This document shows, piece after piece, positions 25,358 to 34,100 of a stretch of 64,000 bases of DNA (its first letter is position 1; each line of letters begins with the position of its first letter). Source of the DNA: Flavobacterium sp. Root186 (GTDB taxonomy: Bacteria; Bacteroidota; Bacteroidia; Flavobacteriales; Flavobacteriaceae). A model generated the notes under the pieces. It had not been told where the DNA came from. It did no database searches and saw only the letters and a list, made by a program, of their open reading frames with translations. Location: positions 298,554 to 362,553 of the forward strand of contig NZ_LMHW01000015.1 of the NCBI RefSeq assembly GCF_001428525.1, read 5' to 3'. The position numbers and the translations under genes are program-made.

Positions 25358-25416
25358 ATAAAAAATATTAGTCTGTAAAAATAAACAATTGGGTTCTCAA
25401 AAATTAGACTAACAAG

Positions 25417-25449
25417 ATTTTTTTTCCACCATAGATTTTTTTCCACCAT
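25417..25449. repeat. Short tandem repeat GATTTTTTTCCACCATA
   Basis: Two adjacent copies of about 17 bp, ending TTTCCACCATA, directly border the left arm of the large inverted repeat. They differ by one T in the T-run. Confidence 0.7.
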
Positions 25450-25558
25450 ATAAGTTATATAAGTTCATTTTAGTAGAGGTGCACTGCAGTGCGTCTCCGC
25501 ATTTTAATATATAACGATTAGTTGCGTCCTATATATTAAATGAACTTATATAACTTAT
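25450..25558. repeat. Composite inverted repeat with nested palindrome
   Basis: Perfect 21-bp inverted arms at 25450-25470 and 25538-25558 (phrase AAGTTATATAAGTTCATTT) enclose 67 bp. Within that lies a second palindrome at about 25474-25497 (core GCACTGCAGTGC) related to the one between thiS and thiC. This fills the polA to small-protein interval; no gene is seen in it. It looks like one repeat element into which another was inserted, or a composite MITE-like unit. Confidence 0.7.
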
Positions 25559-25613
25559 GCTTCAAAAACCGACAAAGCGTTAATGTCAAGTTAATTTTTT
25601 TTATTCAGGGATT

Positions 25614-25649
25614 TCTTCATTTTGTCTTCATGTTGCGAGGGTAATTTTG
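25614..25649 (+). promoter_or_regulatory. Double-box regulated promoter A
   Basis: TCTTCAT at 25614-25620 and again at 25625-25631 (11-nt period) form TCTTCATTTTGTCTTCAT. The TTG at 25622-25624 between the half sites is the -33 element; after exactly 17 nt comes TAATTTTG (25642-25649). The identical box and spacing occur before the third small protein gene (28358-28393). An 11-bp direct repeat overlapping -33 is the usual layout of an OmpR-family activator site. Confidence 0.75.
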
Positions 25650-25690
25650 ATCTGTAAAATATAAGGTATTTAATTTAAATCTTAGAAATC

Positions 25691-25888
25691 ATGAGAAATT
25701 TATTTATGTTATTAGCAGCAGTTTTAGGAACAAGTGCAATGGTTCATGCGTTTCCTGCAAAAGATGGAAAAACAGTTCCTGCAAAAGAAGTAAAAGCAGC
25801 AAAACACCCAAAAAGCAAATCTGATAAAAAGGCAAAATCAGTAAAAAGTGAAGCTCCAAAAGCAGAAACAGTAAAAGCGAAAAAATAA
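25691..25888 (+). CDS. Small exported Lys/Ala-rich protein 1
   Basis: A 65-residue protein with a signal peptide (RNLFMLLAAVLGTSAMVHA) and a basic mature part of about 45 residues made of K, A, S, P and E with no aromatic residues (FPAKDGKTVPAKEVKAAK start, apart from its first Phe). It is probably disordered and periplasmic or secreted. Composition recalls the enterobacterial acid-shock protein Asr; homology cannot be claimed. It is driven by promoter A and followed after 51 bp by a paralogue. Confidence 0.72.
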   Translation: MRNLFMLLAAVLGTSAMVHAFPAKDGKTVPAKEVKAAKHPKSKSDKKAKSVKSEAPKAETVKAKK

Positions 25889-25939
25889 ACAAAAAAATAA
25901 TTTAGAATAAAAGGTTGGTTAATTTAAAAATTAAAAGTT

Positions 25940-26122
25940 ATGAAAAAATTAATTTTATTGGCGGTAGCAGTTTTAGGAACAACTGCAATGGTAAATGCTC
26001 AAACAACTCCAGCTCAGGCAGCGCCTGCAAAAGAGGTCAAAGCTACAAAACACCATCATAAAGGAAACAAAAAGGCAAAAGCTGAAGCTCCAAAAGACGA
26101 GGCTGCAACCGTGAAAAAATAA
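25940..26122 (+). CDS. Small exported Lys/Ala/His-rich protein 2
   Basis: A 60-residue paralogue: signal MKKLILLAVAVLGTTAMVNA, cleavage before QTT, then a basic tail with a KHHHKGNKKAK stretch. The first ~73 nt are identical to those of protein 3 (28435) except for one base, showing recent duplication or gene conversion. It has no box of its own and is probably co-transcribed with protein 1. The His cluster could bind metal or buffer protons; that is inference. Confidence 0.72.
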   Translation: MKKLILLAVAVLGTTAMVNAQTTPAQAAPAKEVKATKHHHKGNKKAKAEAPKDEAATVKK

Positions 26123-26200
26123 GAATTACTCTCGTTTTGTTTTCGAAGCATTGTAACGGAGGCAAAACAGGAATAATGATTATGATGAATGCGATTGAAG

Positions 26201-26233
26201 AAAGCTGATGAAGAAATTTGTCAGCTTTTTTTA
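26201..26233 (+). terminator. Terminator after small protein 2
   Basis: AAAGCTGA pairs with TCAGCTTT across a 12-nt loop, then a T-run. It separates the small-protein pair from the response regulator; leakage would link them. Confidence 0.8.
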
Positions 26234-26309
26234 TTCGTTAATTTTTTAATAACACGTAACTGGACTTTTGATAATTGATTAATTTTAGTTGCGCTTAAAT
26301 GCCTTTTTT

Positions 26310-26984
26310 ATGAATGTTTTAATTGTTGAAGATAATAAAGAGCTTGCGGTAGAGGTTTATGACTTTTTGTGCAATGCGGGTTATATTTGTAAAATAGCCA
26401 ATAACTGCGCCGATGCTCTTGAAGAATTTGCAAGTAATGATTATGATGCGATGCTGCTTGATCTTGGTTTGCCAGACGGAGATGGTTTTGAGGTTTTGCA
26501 GACGATTCGAAAAACAAAATCAAAAATTGCAGTAATTGTGTTAACCGCGCGCGGAGAATTAGATGACAGGATTAACGGACTTCATCTTGGTGCCGATGAT
26601 TATTTGACGAAGCCTTTTGCGTTGACCGAATTGGCAGCCAGATTATTTGCTGTAATCCGACGTATTCATGGTTTTACTTTAAACAATTTAAGCATTCATG
26701 GATTTTTACTGCAGCTTCAGGATTATAAAGTGAGTTTTAATGATGTGCCTTTAAGTTTGACCAAAAAGGAATTTGATATTTTTCAATATTTGGTTTTGAA
26801 TAAAAACAGGGTAATTACAAGACTGCAATTAACAGAACATATTTGGGGCGATATTCTGGAGGTAAACTCCGATTCTAACTTTATAGATGTACACGTTCGT
26901 AATCTTCGAAAAAAATTAGACAAACATACTTCGATTGATTGGTTTGAAACTGTTCGAAATGTGGGTTACCGTATTAATGAATAA
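26310..26984 (+). CDS. OmpR-family response regulator
   Basis: A 224-residue regulator. The receiver domain has VLIVEDNKELA, the phospho-accepting Asp 51 in MLLDLGLPDGDG, VLTARGE with the switch Thr, and KPFALTELAAR. The C-terminal winged helix (from about residue 125) includes LSLTKKEFDIFQYLVLNKNRV and VHVRNLRKKLDKH. I take the ATG at 26310 because VLIVEDN starts two residues later; the TTG seven codons upstream is not needed. The kinase follows 10 bp later. It is enclosed by the small-protein genes, whose promoters carry a double box suited to this family. Confidence 0.93.
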   Translation: MNVLIVEDNKELAVEVYDFLCNAGYICKIANNCADALEEFASNDYDAMLLDLGLPDGDGFEVLQTIRKTKSKIAVIVLTARGELDDRINGLHLGADDYLTKPFALTELAARLFAVIRRIHGFTLNNLSIHGFLLQLQDYKVSFNDVPLSLTKKEFDIFQYLVLNKNRVITRLQLTEHIWGDILEVNSDSNFIDVHVRNLRKKLDKHTSIDWFETVRNVGYRINE

Positions 26985-26994
26985 ATAGATTTTT

Positions 26995-28338
26995 GTGAAG
27001 ATAAAACATCAATTGGCCATTTTTAATGCACTAACAAGATTGTTGGTGATTTTGGTTTTATGGCTTATGCTTCCTATTTTGGTCGAAAATGTGGTTTACA
27101 GACACATTAATAATGGGTTAATTGAAAAGAAAAAGAAATTCATTGATCATTTAAATCAGCAGGAAATTAATGATTTTATCGAAAATTCAGATGATTCGAC
27201 CGAAACCTATTCGCAGTTTTCTACACTTCACAGCGAATTTTTAGTTCTTTCCAGAGTTCCCATAAAACCACATCAAAAAAGAACAACTTTTAGTAATGAA
27301 TATCGAATTATTGAAGGTGAAGAAAATGAATATCGAATTCTGCAGCATCATTTTAGTTATCAAAAAGAAGAGTATCAACTCGAAATTGGGAGTAGTTTAA
27401 GCGAAGTAAAAGATCTTACTTTTATTATAAAGCTTTTTATAATTGTTGTTTTGGTAGTTATTCTTCTGGTGACTTTTTTGGCAGATACTTTTTATATCGA
27501 ATATTTACTGAAACCTTTTTATAAAATTATTGATACTAAAATAAGGCGAGTTAATGAACCTGAGTTTTTTGATCATACGCCCATAAATGCAAAATCGAGA
27601 GATTTTAGAGAGTTAGATTTGGTTTTAAACCAAATGATGAATCGTATTGCAGAACTTTTTAAAAAAGAAAAACAGTTTATTTCTAATGTTTCTCATGAGC
27701 TTTTAACTCCAATTGCTTTATTGAAAAACAAACTGGAAAATTTATTGCAAAATGATTCTTTAGATGATAATGCGGTGGATAAAATCGCAGGTTCATTGAA
27801 AACGCTCGATATGCTGAAAAAGATCATTAATAATTTACTGCTCATTTCACGAATTGAAAACAATCAATATGAAGCCAACGAAAACATTAGTTTTCAGGAA
27901 ATAATAAACGATCTGCAGGAAGATCTTCAGGATCGTATTGATGATAAAGGAATTGTCTTTGTTAATAAAATGGAACATGATTTTGCTTTTAGAGGGAACA
28001 AAACTTTAATTCATATTTTGATTTATAATTTAGTAACGAATGCCATAAAATATAATAAACCGGACGGAAGTATTATTGTTTCTGATGGCTTTTTGCAAAA
28101 TCAATATTTTATTTCAATTACAGATTTGGGTATTGGTTTAAGTGAATCTCAAATCGAAAATATCTTTAACCGATTTGCCAGAGTAAGTTCTGATCAGGAA
28201 GGACAGGGGTTAGGCCTTGCAATTGCTAAGAGTATTGCTGTTTTTCATCATATAGAAATTAAAGTTAATTCTCTTATAAGCGAAGGAACAACATTTACTT
28301 TATTGTTTCCGGAGACGCAAAACACAATTAAAAGTTAA
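26995..28338 (+). CDS. Sensor histidine kinase of the two-component pair
   Basis: A 447-residue kinase starting with GTG. Membrane segments at about residues 12-32 and 145-170 flank a periplasmic sensor of about 110 residues that shows no recognised domain. A linker of about 50 residues leads to the HisKA motif FISNVSHELLTPIALLKNKL (His 234); the ATPase has LIYNLVTNAIKYN, DLGIGL and GQGLGLAIAKS. Partner of the regulator just upstream. The small-protein gene with box B starts 96 bp after its stop. Confidence 0.92.
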   Translation: MKIKHQLAIFNALTRLLVILVLWLMLPILVENVVYRHINNGLIEKKKKFIDHLNQQEINDFIENSDDSTETYSQFSTLHSEFLVLSRVPIKPHQKRTTFSNEYRIIEGEENEYRILQHHFSYQKEEYQLEIGSSLSEVKDLTFIIKLFIIVVLVVILLVTFLADTFYIEYLLKPFYKIIDTKIRRVNEPEFFDHTPINAKSRDFRELDLVLNQMMNRIAELFKKEKQFISNVSHELLTPIALLKNKLENLLQNDSLDDNAVDKIAGSLKTLDMLKKIINNLLLISRIENNQYEANENISFQEIINDLQEDLQDRIDDKGIVFVNKMEHDFAFRGNKTLIHILIYNLVTNAIKYNKPDGSIIVSDGFLQNQYFISITDLGIGLSESQIENIFNRFARVSSDQEGQGLGLAIAKSIAVFHHIEIKVNSLISEGTTFTLLFPETQNTIKS

Positions 28339-28357
28339 TTTTTTCAGATTGGTTTAA

Positions 28358-28393
28358 TCTTCATTTTGTCTTCATTTACTGATTCTATCTTTG
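28358..28393 (+). promoter_or_regulatory. Double-box regulated promoter B
   Basis: TCTTCAT at 28358-28364 and 28369-28375, identical over 18 bp to promoter A. TTG at 28366-28368, 17 nt, then TATCTTTG at 28386-28393. The start of transcription should lie about 40 nt before the ATG at 28435. Confidence 0.75.
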
Positions 28394-28434
28394 AGGTATA
28401 AATAAAGAAATAGTAATCACAAAAATCAACAATC

Positions 28435-28617
28435 ATGAAAAAATTAATTTTATTAGCGGTAGCAGTTTTAGGAACAACTGCAATGGTAAATGCTCAAACA
28501 ACTCCAGTAAAAGAAACTCCGGCAAAAGAAGCAAAAGCGGCTAAAAAAGAGAAAAAAGCTGATAAAAAAGCTAAAAAAGCAGAAGCTAAGCCGGAAGCAT
28601 CAAAAGCTCAAAAATAA
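28435..28617 (+). CDS. Small exported Lys/Ala-rich protein 3
   Basis: A 60-residue paralogue of proteins 1 and 2. The signal MKKLILLAVAVLGTTAMVNA is identical to that of protein 2. The mature part is about 40 residues, dominated by Lys, Ala and Glu (KEAKAAKKEKKADKKAKKAE), with no Cys or aromatic residue. It lacks the His cluster of protein 2. It is driven by promoter B and followed by a strong hairpin, so it forms a single-gene unit. Confidence 0.72.
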   Translation: MKKLILLAVAVLGTTAMVNAQTTPVKETPAKEAKAAKKEKKADKKAKKAEAKPEASKAQK

Positions 28618-28677
28618 CACGATATAAGTTTATTGAATAAACTTTGTTGTAGACTAAAGGTTTTAAATAATTTGGCT

Positions 28678-28711
28678 GCAAAAGCTGATAGAGAAATCTA
28701 TCGGCTTTTGC
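28678..28711 (+). terminator. Long hairpin after small protein 3
   Basis: A 15-bp stem (GCAAAAGC-TGATAGA with TCTATCG-GCTTTTGC, one wobble) closed by a GAAA tetraloop. Only a weak T-run follows. Its AAAGCTGAT core resembles the terminator after small protein 2, as expected if the flanks were duplicated together. Confidence 0.65.
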
Positions 28712-28790
28712 TATTATTTGAGTTAAATTTTTGATAATAAAAAGCGATAGAATATTCATTCTTTGTTACTTTGCTTAAAACTGTAAATAA

Positions 28791-30026
28791 ATGATCCTTC
28801 GTTTTGTAATTCTATGTGCTCTTTTTCTATTTATTGAGTTCTATTCGTATCAAGCCTTTCGTACTTTAATTAAAATTAGATGGGTTTTGGTTAGCTATCA
28901 AGTTATAAGCTTACTTATTCTGCTATTTATTATCTATTCATTTTCTCAAGTTGATCGTTCGGTAGGGCAGACTAAACAGTTTATGTTTACTACAGGGCTG
29001 ATGCTTTTGGTTTATGTACCAAAAATTGTTCTTACCTTAATAATGTTTGGAGAAGATATTATTAGAATTGGAGCGAGTATCTTAAATTATTTTATTTACA
29101 ATACGCCGCGTAAAGAAATGATGCCGGATAGACGAAAGTTCATCAGTCAAATAGCTTTAGGATTAGCAGCGGTTCCATTTTTATCTTTGATTTATGGAAT
29201 TTTCGAAGGAAAATATAATTTTAAAGTATTCAAGCAGACTATATTTTTTCCGGATCTTCCAGATGAATTTGATGGTTTTAAAATAACGCAGATTTCTGAT
29301 GTTCACAGTGGAAGTTTTGATAATCCTGAGAAAATTAATTACGCAGTTGATTTAATTAATGAGCAGGAATCAGACATGATTTTGTTTACAGGAGATATTG
29401 TAAATACACATGCAAAAGAAATGCATCCGTGGCTGGAAACTTTTAATAGAATTAAAGATTATAAATACGGAAAATTTGCAGTTTTAGGAAACCATGATTA
29501 CGGCGAATATGTAACGTGGCCTTCTGAAAAAGAAAAAGAGGAGAACTTTGCAGAAATCAAAAATCTTTATGGCAAAATAGGTTTTGATTTGATGCTGAAT
29601 GAAAATAGATATATTCAAAAGGGGGCAGATAAAATTGCCTTGGTCGGCGTTGAAAACTGGGGACAGAATTTTAAGAAAGCAGGAGATTTAAATAAAGCTT
29701 CACAGGGACTTCAGCAAACTGATTTTAAAGTTTTAATGAGTCACGATCCAAGTCATTGGGAATATGAAGTAAAAAAAGATCCTAGAAACTTTCATCTAAC
29801 GTTATCAGGTCATACGCACGGAATGCAGTTTGGAATTGAAATTCCCGGGTATTTTAAATGGAGTCTGGCGCAATACATTTATAAACAATGGGCCGGTCTT
29901 TATGAAGAAGCCGGAAGATATGTTTATGTGAACCGCGGATTTGGTTTTCATGCTTATCCTGGACGAGTTGGAATTATGCCTGAAATCACGGTTATTGAAC
30001 TAAAAAAAGGTAAGAATGTGGCTTAA
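28791..30026 (+). CDS. Membrane-anchored metallophosphoesterase
   Basis: A 411-residue protein with three to four hydrophobic segments in the first ~145 residues and a calcineurin-like phosphoesterase domain from about residue 160. All metal-binding motifs are present: ISDVHSG, FTGDIVN, GNHDYG, MSHDPSHW and LSGHTHGMQFG. YaeI-like members of this family act on phospholipid-like or nucleotide substrates at the membrane; the substrate here is unknown. The N-terminal membrane region is usual for Bacteroidetes homologues. Confidence 0.92.
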   Translation: MILRFVILCALFLFIEFYSYQAFRTLIKIRWVLVSYQVISLLILLFIIYSFSQVDRSVGQTKQFMFTTGLMLLVYVPKIVLTLIMFGEDIIRIGASILNYFIYNTPRKEMMPDRRKFISQIALGLAAVPFLSLIYGIFEGKYNFKVFKQTIFFPDLPDEFDGFKITQISDVHSGSFDNPEKINYAVDLINEQESDMILFTGDIVNTHAKEMHPWLETFNRIKDYKYGKFAVLGNHDYGEYVTWPSEKEKEENFAEIKNLYGKIGFDLMLNENRYIQKGADKIALVGVENWGQNFKKAGDLNKASQGLQQTDFKVLMSHDPSHWEYEVKKDPRNFHLTLSGHTHGMQFGIEIPGYFKWSLAQYIYKQWAGLYEEAGRYVYVNRGFGFHAYPGRVGIMPEITVIELKKGKNVA

Positions 30027-30040
30027 TTCGTTAAAAATGC

Positions 30041-30048
30041 TACATTTG
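30041..30048 (+). promoter_or_regulatory. -7 box of the thioredoxin-fold gene
   Basis: TACATTTG matches TAnnTTTG 49 nt before the ATG at 30098; the -33 TTG is not evident. Confidence 0.5.
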
Positions 30049-30097
30049 TATTAATTATATCTTTTTAATAGATTAAAAGAATTAAATTTTTGGTTTT

Positions 30098-30400
30098 ATG
30101 TCAAAATTTGGAGAACTTATAAATGCTCAGGTTCCGGTGTTAATTGACTTCTACACAGATTGGAACGAATCATCAGTATTGATGCATCCGGTAATAAAGG
30201 ATGTTGCGGCTGCGCTTGGAGACAAAGCGAAGGTAATTAAAATTGATGTTGATAAAAATCAGGAACTGGCCGAGGCATTACGAATTAAAGGACTTCCGAC
30301 TTTAATGATTTACAAAGAAGGACAAATGATCTGGAGACAATCTGGAGAACTTGATGCAAATACACTTATCGGAATTGTTCAGGATCAATTCGACGTATAA
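30098..30400 (+). CDS. Thioredoxin-fold protein lacking the CxxC
   Basis: A 100-residue cytoplasmic protein aligning over its whole length with thioredoxin: VPVLIDFYTDW, then VIKIDVDKNQELAEALRIKGLPTLMIYKEG with the cis-Pro loop (LPT), and a final amphipathic helix. Where thioredoxin has WCGPCK this protein has WNESSV, and there is no cysteine in the whole chain, so it cannot be a disulfide reductase. A binding, chaperone or regulatory role is possible. The intact reading frame and fold residues argue against a decayed gene. Confidence 0.85.
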   Translation: MSKFGELINAQVPVLIDFYTDWNESSVLMHPVIKDVAAALGDKAKVIKIDVDKNQELAEALRIKGLPTLMIYKEGQMIWRQSGELDANTLIGIVQDQFDV

Positions 30401-30433
30401 AAAACTTCCGAAATAAGATATTGTTCAGATTTT

Positions 30434-31072
30434 CTAATGAATAATATCAAACTTATATCCATTCTCTTTTAAAAAATGCAGCGTTTTTGGTAAGGCAAAT
30501 TTTAAATTTGGTGACGCTTTTATGCTGTCATGAAACACAATCACACTTCCTGATTTTACATTTTTAGTAACATTTTCAAGGCATTTTTCAGGAGTTATAC
30601 TTTGGTCGAAATCGGCACTTAAAACATCCCACATAATTATTTTATAGCCTAGTTTTCGTAAAATCTTAGATTGCGCTTTTTTAATTTTCCCGTAAGGCGG
30701 ACGAAATATTAAATTGTTAGGGTTTATTTCTTCTTCTAAAATCTTAGCACAGTTGTTTACATTTTCGATATAATCATTCGTGTGTATTTTCCACCCGTTT
30801 ACGTGATTCATAGTATGGTTTCCAATGGAATGGCCATCTGTGATTAATTTTTCGAATAAGGATAAATTGGCTTTAATGTTTTTTCCAATACAGAAGAAAG
30901 TAGCTTTTGCATCAAACTTTTTTAGTTCAGATAAAACCCAGTCTGTAATCTCTGGAGTTGGGCCGTCATCAAACGTTAAGTATATTTTCTTTTCGTTGTT
31001 TGGAATATCCCAACAATATTTAGAAAACACCTTTTTAATAAATGAATTAGTTTTTACCCAATAAAAGCCCAT
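30434..31072 (-). CDS. Polysaccharide deacetylase (NodB homology domain)
   Basis: A carbohydrate esterase family 4 enzyme of 212 residues. Motif 1 is LTFDDGPTP, motif 2 GNHTMNH with both metal His, motif 3 FRPPYGK, then MWDVLSADF and the terminal VIVFHDS. It deacetylates a polymeric N-acetyl sugar such as peptidoglycan or exopolysaccharide. I start at ATG 31072 (MGFYWVKTN); an in-frame ATG 20 codons upstream has no family support and would run towards the terminator. No signal peptide is clear, although the first residues are hydrophobic. Confidence 0.9.
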   Translation of the reverse strand: MGFYWVKTNSFIKKVFSKYCWDIPNNEKKIYLTFDDGPTPEITDWVLSELKKFDAKATFFCIGKNIKANLSLFEKLITDGHSIGNHTMNHVNGWKIHTNDYIENVNNCAKILEEEINPNNLIFRPPYGKIKKAQSKILRKLGYKIIMWDVLSADFDQSITPEKCLENVTKNVKSGSVIVFHDSIKASPNLKFALPKTLHFLKENGYKFDIIH

Positions 31073-31103
31073 TTTGATTTTATTTATATCTACGTAAAAA
31101 TAA

Positions 31104-31143
31104 AAAATGCAGCGCTTTTTATCAAGAAGCACTGCATTTTTTT
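31104..31143 (-). terminator. Terminator after the DUF2723 gene
   Basis: AAATGCAG-GCTT pairs with AAGC-CTGCATTT (one mismatch) around a short loop, with a T-run on the minus strand. Confidence 0.85.
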
Positions 31144-31167
31144 AATCAATATATTTTTCGTATATTA

Positions 31168-34100
31168 TTATTCTTTTTCACGTCCAAAACGTTCAAAGAC
31201 ATTTACATACGTATTAAATACTGTTTTGTGCTTTTCGTAGAAAGCTTTGTCTTTATTTTCTCTCATAACATGAAGCAAACTTCTGTAGCGTTCAATGTCT
31301 GTAATAATATCCATTGCTAAATCAGTTTGGTCACCTGGAGGAAGAGTAGCGTAATAGTTTAGATTTTCTTTGTATTTATTTACCAGTTTATCTAATAAAT
31401 CATGCGCTTTAGCTGTTTCTCCAACTTTATAATACCCACTGGCAAATGGCTCCACTAAAGAGTAATAACCAAATTTGTCCAATGGCATTTTAGTCATTGC
31501 TAAATTGATAATGTTTTTAGCTTTGTCTATTTTACCTTCGGCAATAAGTTCGTCTACTAAACGAGACAAATTAGTACGATATGTAATACTGTTTCTTCTG
31601 GTTTCAGGATCGTGATAGATTTTTTCGCTTTCGCTGTTGCCCCAATCCCATTTCATAACAATATCATACATTTTGTCGGCATCAATCTGTCCCATATCCA
31701 TTGGCCCGCCGTCTTTAGAAGGTACGTTTCTAACAGGAACTAATTTATAAACCATGCCGTCTAACTGCAGATAGTCTTTTAGCCATAAATAATCTTCATC
31801 GTCAAAAGCGCCTCCGCTAAAATAAATTGGACGTTTCCAGTTGTTATTAGCAAGGATATCCAGCATCATTAATCTGTTTTTGTAAAGTGCACTTCCTTTA
31901 ATGTCAATATCCATATAAGGAACAATTGAGTCATTATATTTAGGATTTACAACTTTATTTTTAAGAATGATGTTTTTGTCAACATTCACTCTAATTTTAT
32001 TTGTTGGATAAAAGTGAATCGTTTGTCCGTTTTGTAAACCTACGGTTGATTTTGGGTTTTTGATAAAATCAAGGAAATCTTTGATGTTCCAGCGTGTTTC
32101 TATCTTAGGAATATGAGCTACATAATCTAATTTATCTCCAACATATTGATCATGTGTAAATGATATCGGTAAAGGATCAGATTCATATGATTTTGCTTTC
32201 ATTTGATCAATATACCAATCCGTCATGAAAAGACTTGTATTTACGATCTTAACATCGGTTCTAAAATGTTCGATTTCCTGTGCATACCAAAGCGGGAACG
32301 TATCGTTGTCTCCAATAGTAAATAAAATAGCATCCTTATCACACGAACTCAGATAAGCTTTTGCCATTGCAACCGCAGTATATCTGTTTGATCTGTCGTG
32401 ATCGTCCCAGTTTTGAGAAGCCATTAAAACCGGCGCTGCTAATAAACTTCCTGCAATAATAATTGGCCCGGCAATTTTTGGAGCAATATATTTCTGAATA
32501 CTTTCATATAAAGAATAAACTCCAAAGCCAATCCAGATGGCAAAGACATAAAAAGATCCAACCAGTGCATAATCCCTTTCACGAGGTTCAAAAGGTCTTT
32601 CATTCAAATAGATTTTTAAGGCAATTCCGGTAAATAAGAATAAGGCTAAAAGAACATAAAAACTTTTAAGGTCTTTATTAGCATGATACATTATTCCAAT
32701 TACCCCTAAAATGAAAGGAAGGAAATAGTAAACATTACGGCCTTTGTTGTTTAAAACATCAGATGGTAATTTATCCTGAGAACCCAAATGAACAGAATCA
32801 AGAGCCTTGATTCCACTAATCCAGTTTCCGTCTAAGTTGTCATATTTCCCTTGAACATCACTTTGGCGTCCAACAAAATTCCACATCAAATATCTCCAGT
32901 ACATATATCCAAATTGGTATTCGAACATAAAACTGAAATTGTCACCAGTAGTTGGTTTTTCTATGATTAAATAATCTTTATAACTATTTAAGAATTTAAC
33001 ATAGCCTTCATTGTCAATTTGCTTTTGAGCGTAAGCATTTCTGAATTCAGAAATTGTTTTTTCTACTTCATTACGAAGCTGACTTGTTGCTTTGTTATAT
33101 TCTTCTTCTGTTAATTGACTTGGATCAATTCCATATTTTCCTAAATCTTCCTCATAATTATATTCTGGATTGATTCTGAATTTAGGAGGATGTGTGAAAC
33201 TGATATAGTTTTGAATGTGCCCGGTTTCTGTACTCCACATTCTTGGCAGAATCGTTTTTTGATTGTCATCACTGTTTTGCTCTGCGTTTTTATAATTGTT
33301 GGTAATAACATATTTACCGGTTTTATAATCTCTCTCGTAGTTAGGTTTTTTGTCTAAATATGGGACATCAGCATCAAGCCCAGAGAAAACCTCAGTATAT
33401 TGAGGGCCATAAAATAATGGGTTTACACCATATTGTTCACGATTGTAATAGGCTAAAACCTCGGCAGCATCAGATGGTTTGTTTTCGTTGATTACGGTAT
33501 TGGCATTTGCACGAACAGGAAGCATAATCCAGGTAGAAAAACCAATTAATATAAATAAGATACAAAGGACAATAGTATTGTAGTTTATTTTAAAGTTTGA
33601 TTTATTTGCTTCAATTTTTAAAGGATCTTCCCCGTACTTATTTTTGCCGTAAGTTCCTTTTTCAAAGATTAGACTTCCAAAAATCAAATATATATTATAA
33701 CCAGGGATGAATTGAGAGATTCCGCTTTTCTCAGTATCGTGTAATCTTTTGGTGGTTTGAAGTATAAAAAAGATGATTACTGGTAATCTAATTAAAAATC
33801 TCAAAAAGAAACTAGAGTCTGAAAAATTAATTTCAACAAAGAGAGTATATAATATAGATATTATTAAACTAAAAATATATTCAGTTCTAGATATTCTACC
33901 AATATAAGTAAAAGGTTTTTTGAAAATAGTTTGTAGAAATTCGTTATTAATTCTTGTGTATTTTAGTCCAAAATAAAAGAATGCAATAAGAAGTGTGGTA
34001 ACAAAGATAGTACCTGAGTTAAAAGGTAACCCTAAATTGTTTACCATAAAAATTTCGGTTTTACCAAAGAAAGCCATCGTTAAAGGCAAAAGTAATTTAA

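Noticed and set aside
26289..26309. TTG start seven codons before the response regulator
   Set aside because: VLIVEDN starts two codons after ATG 26310, as expected for a receiver domain.
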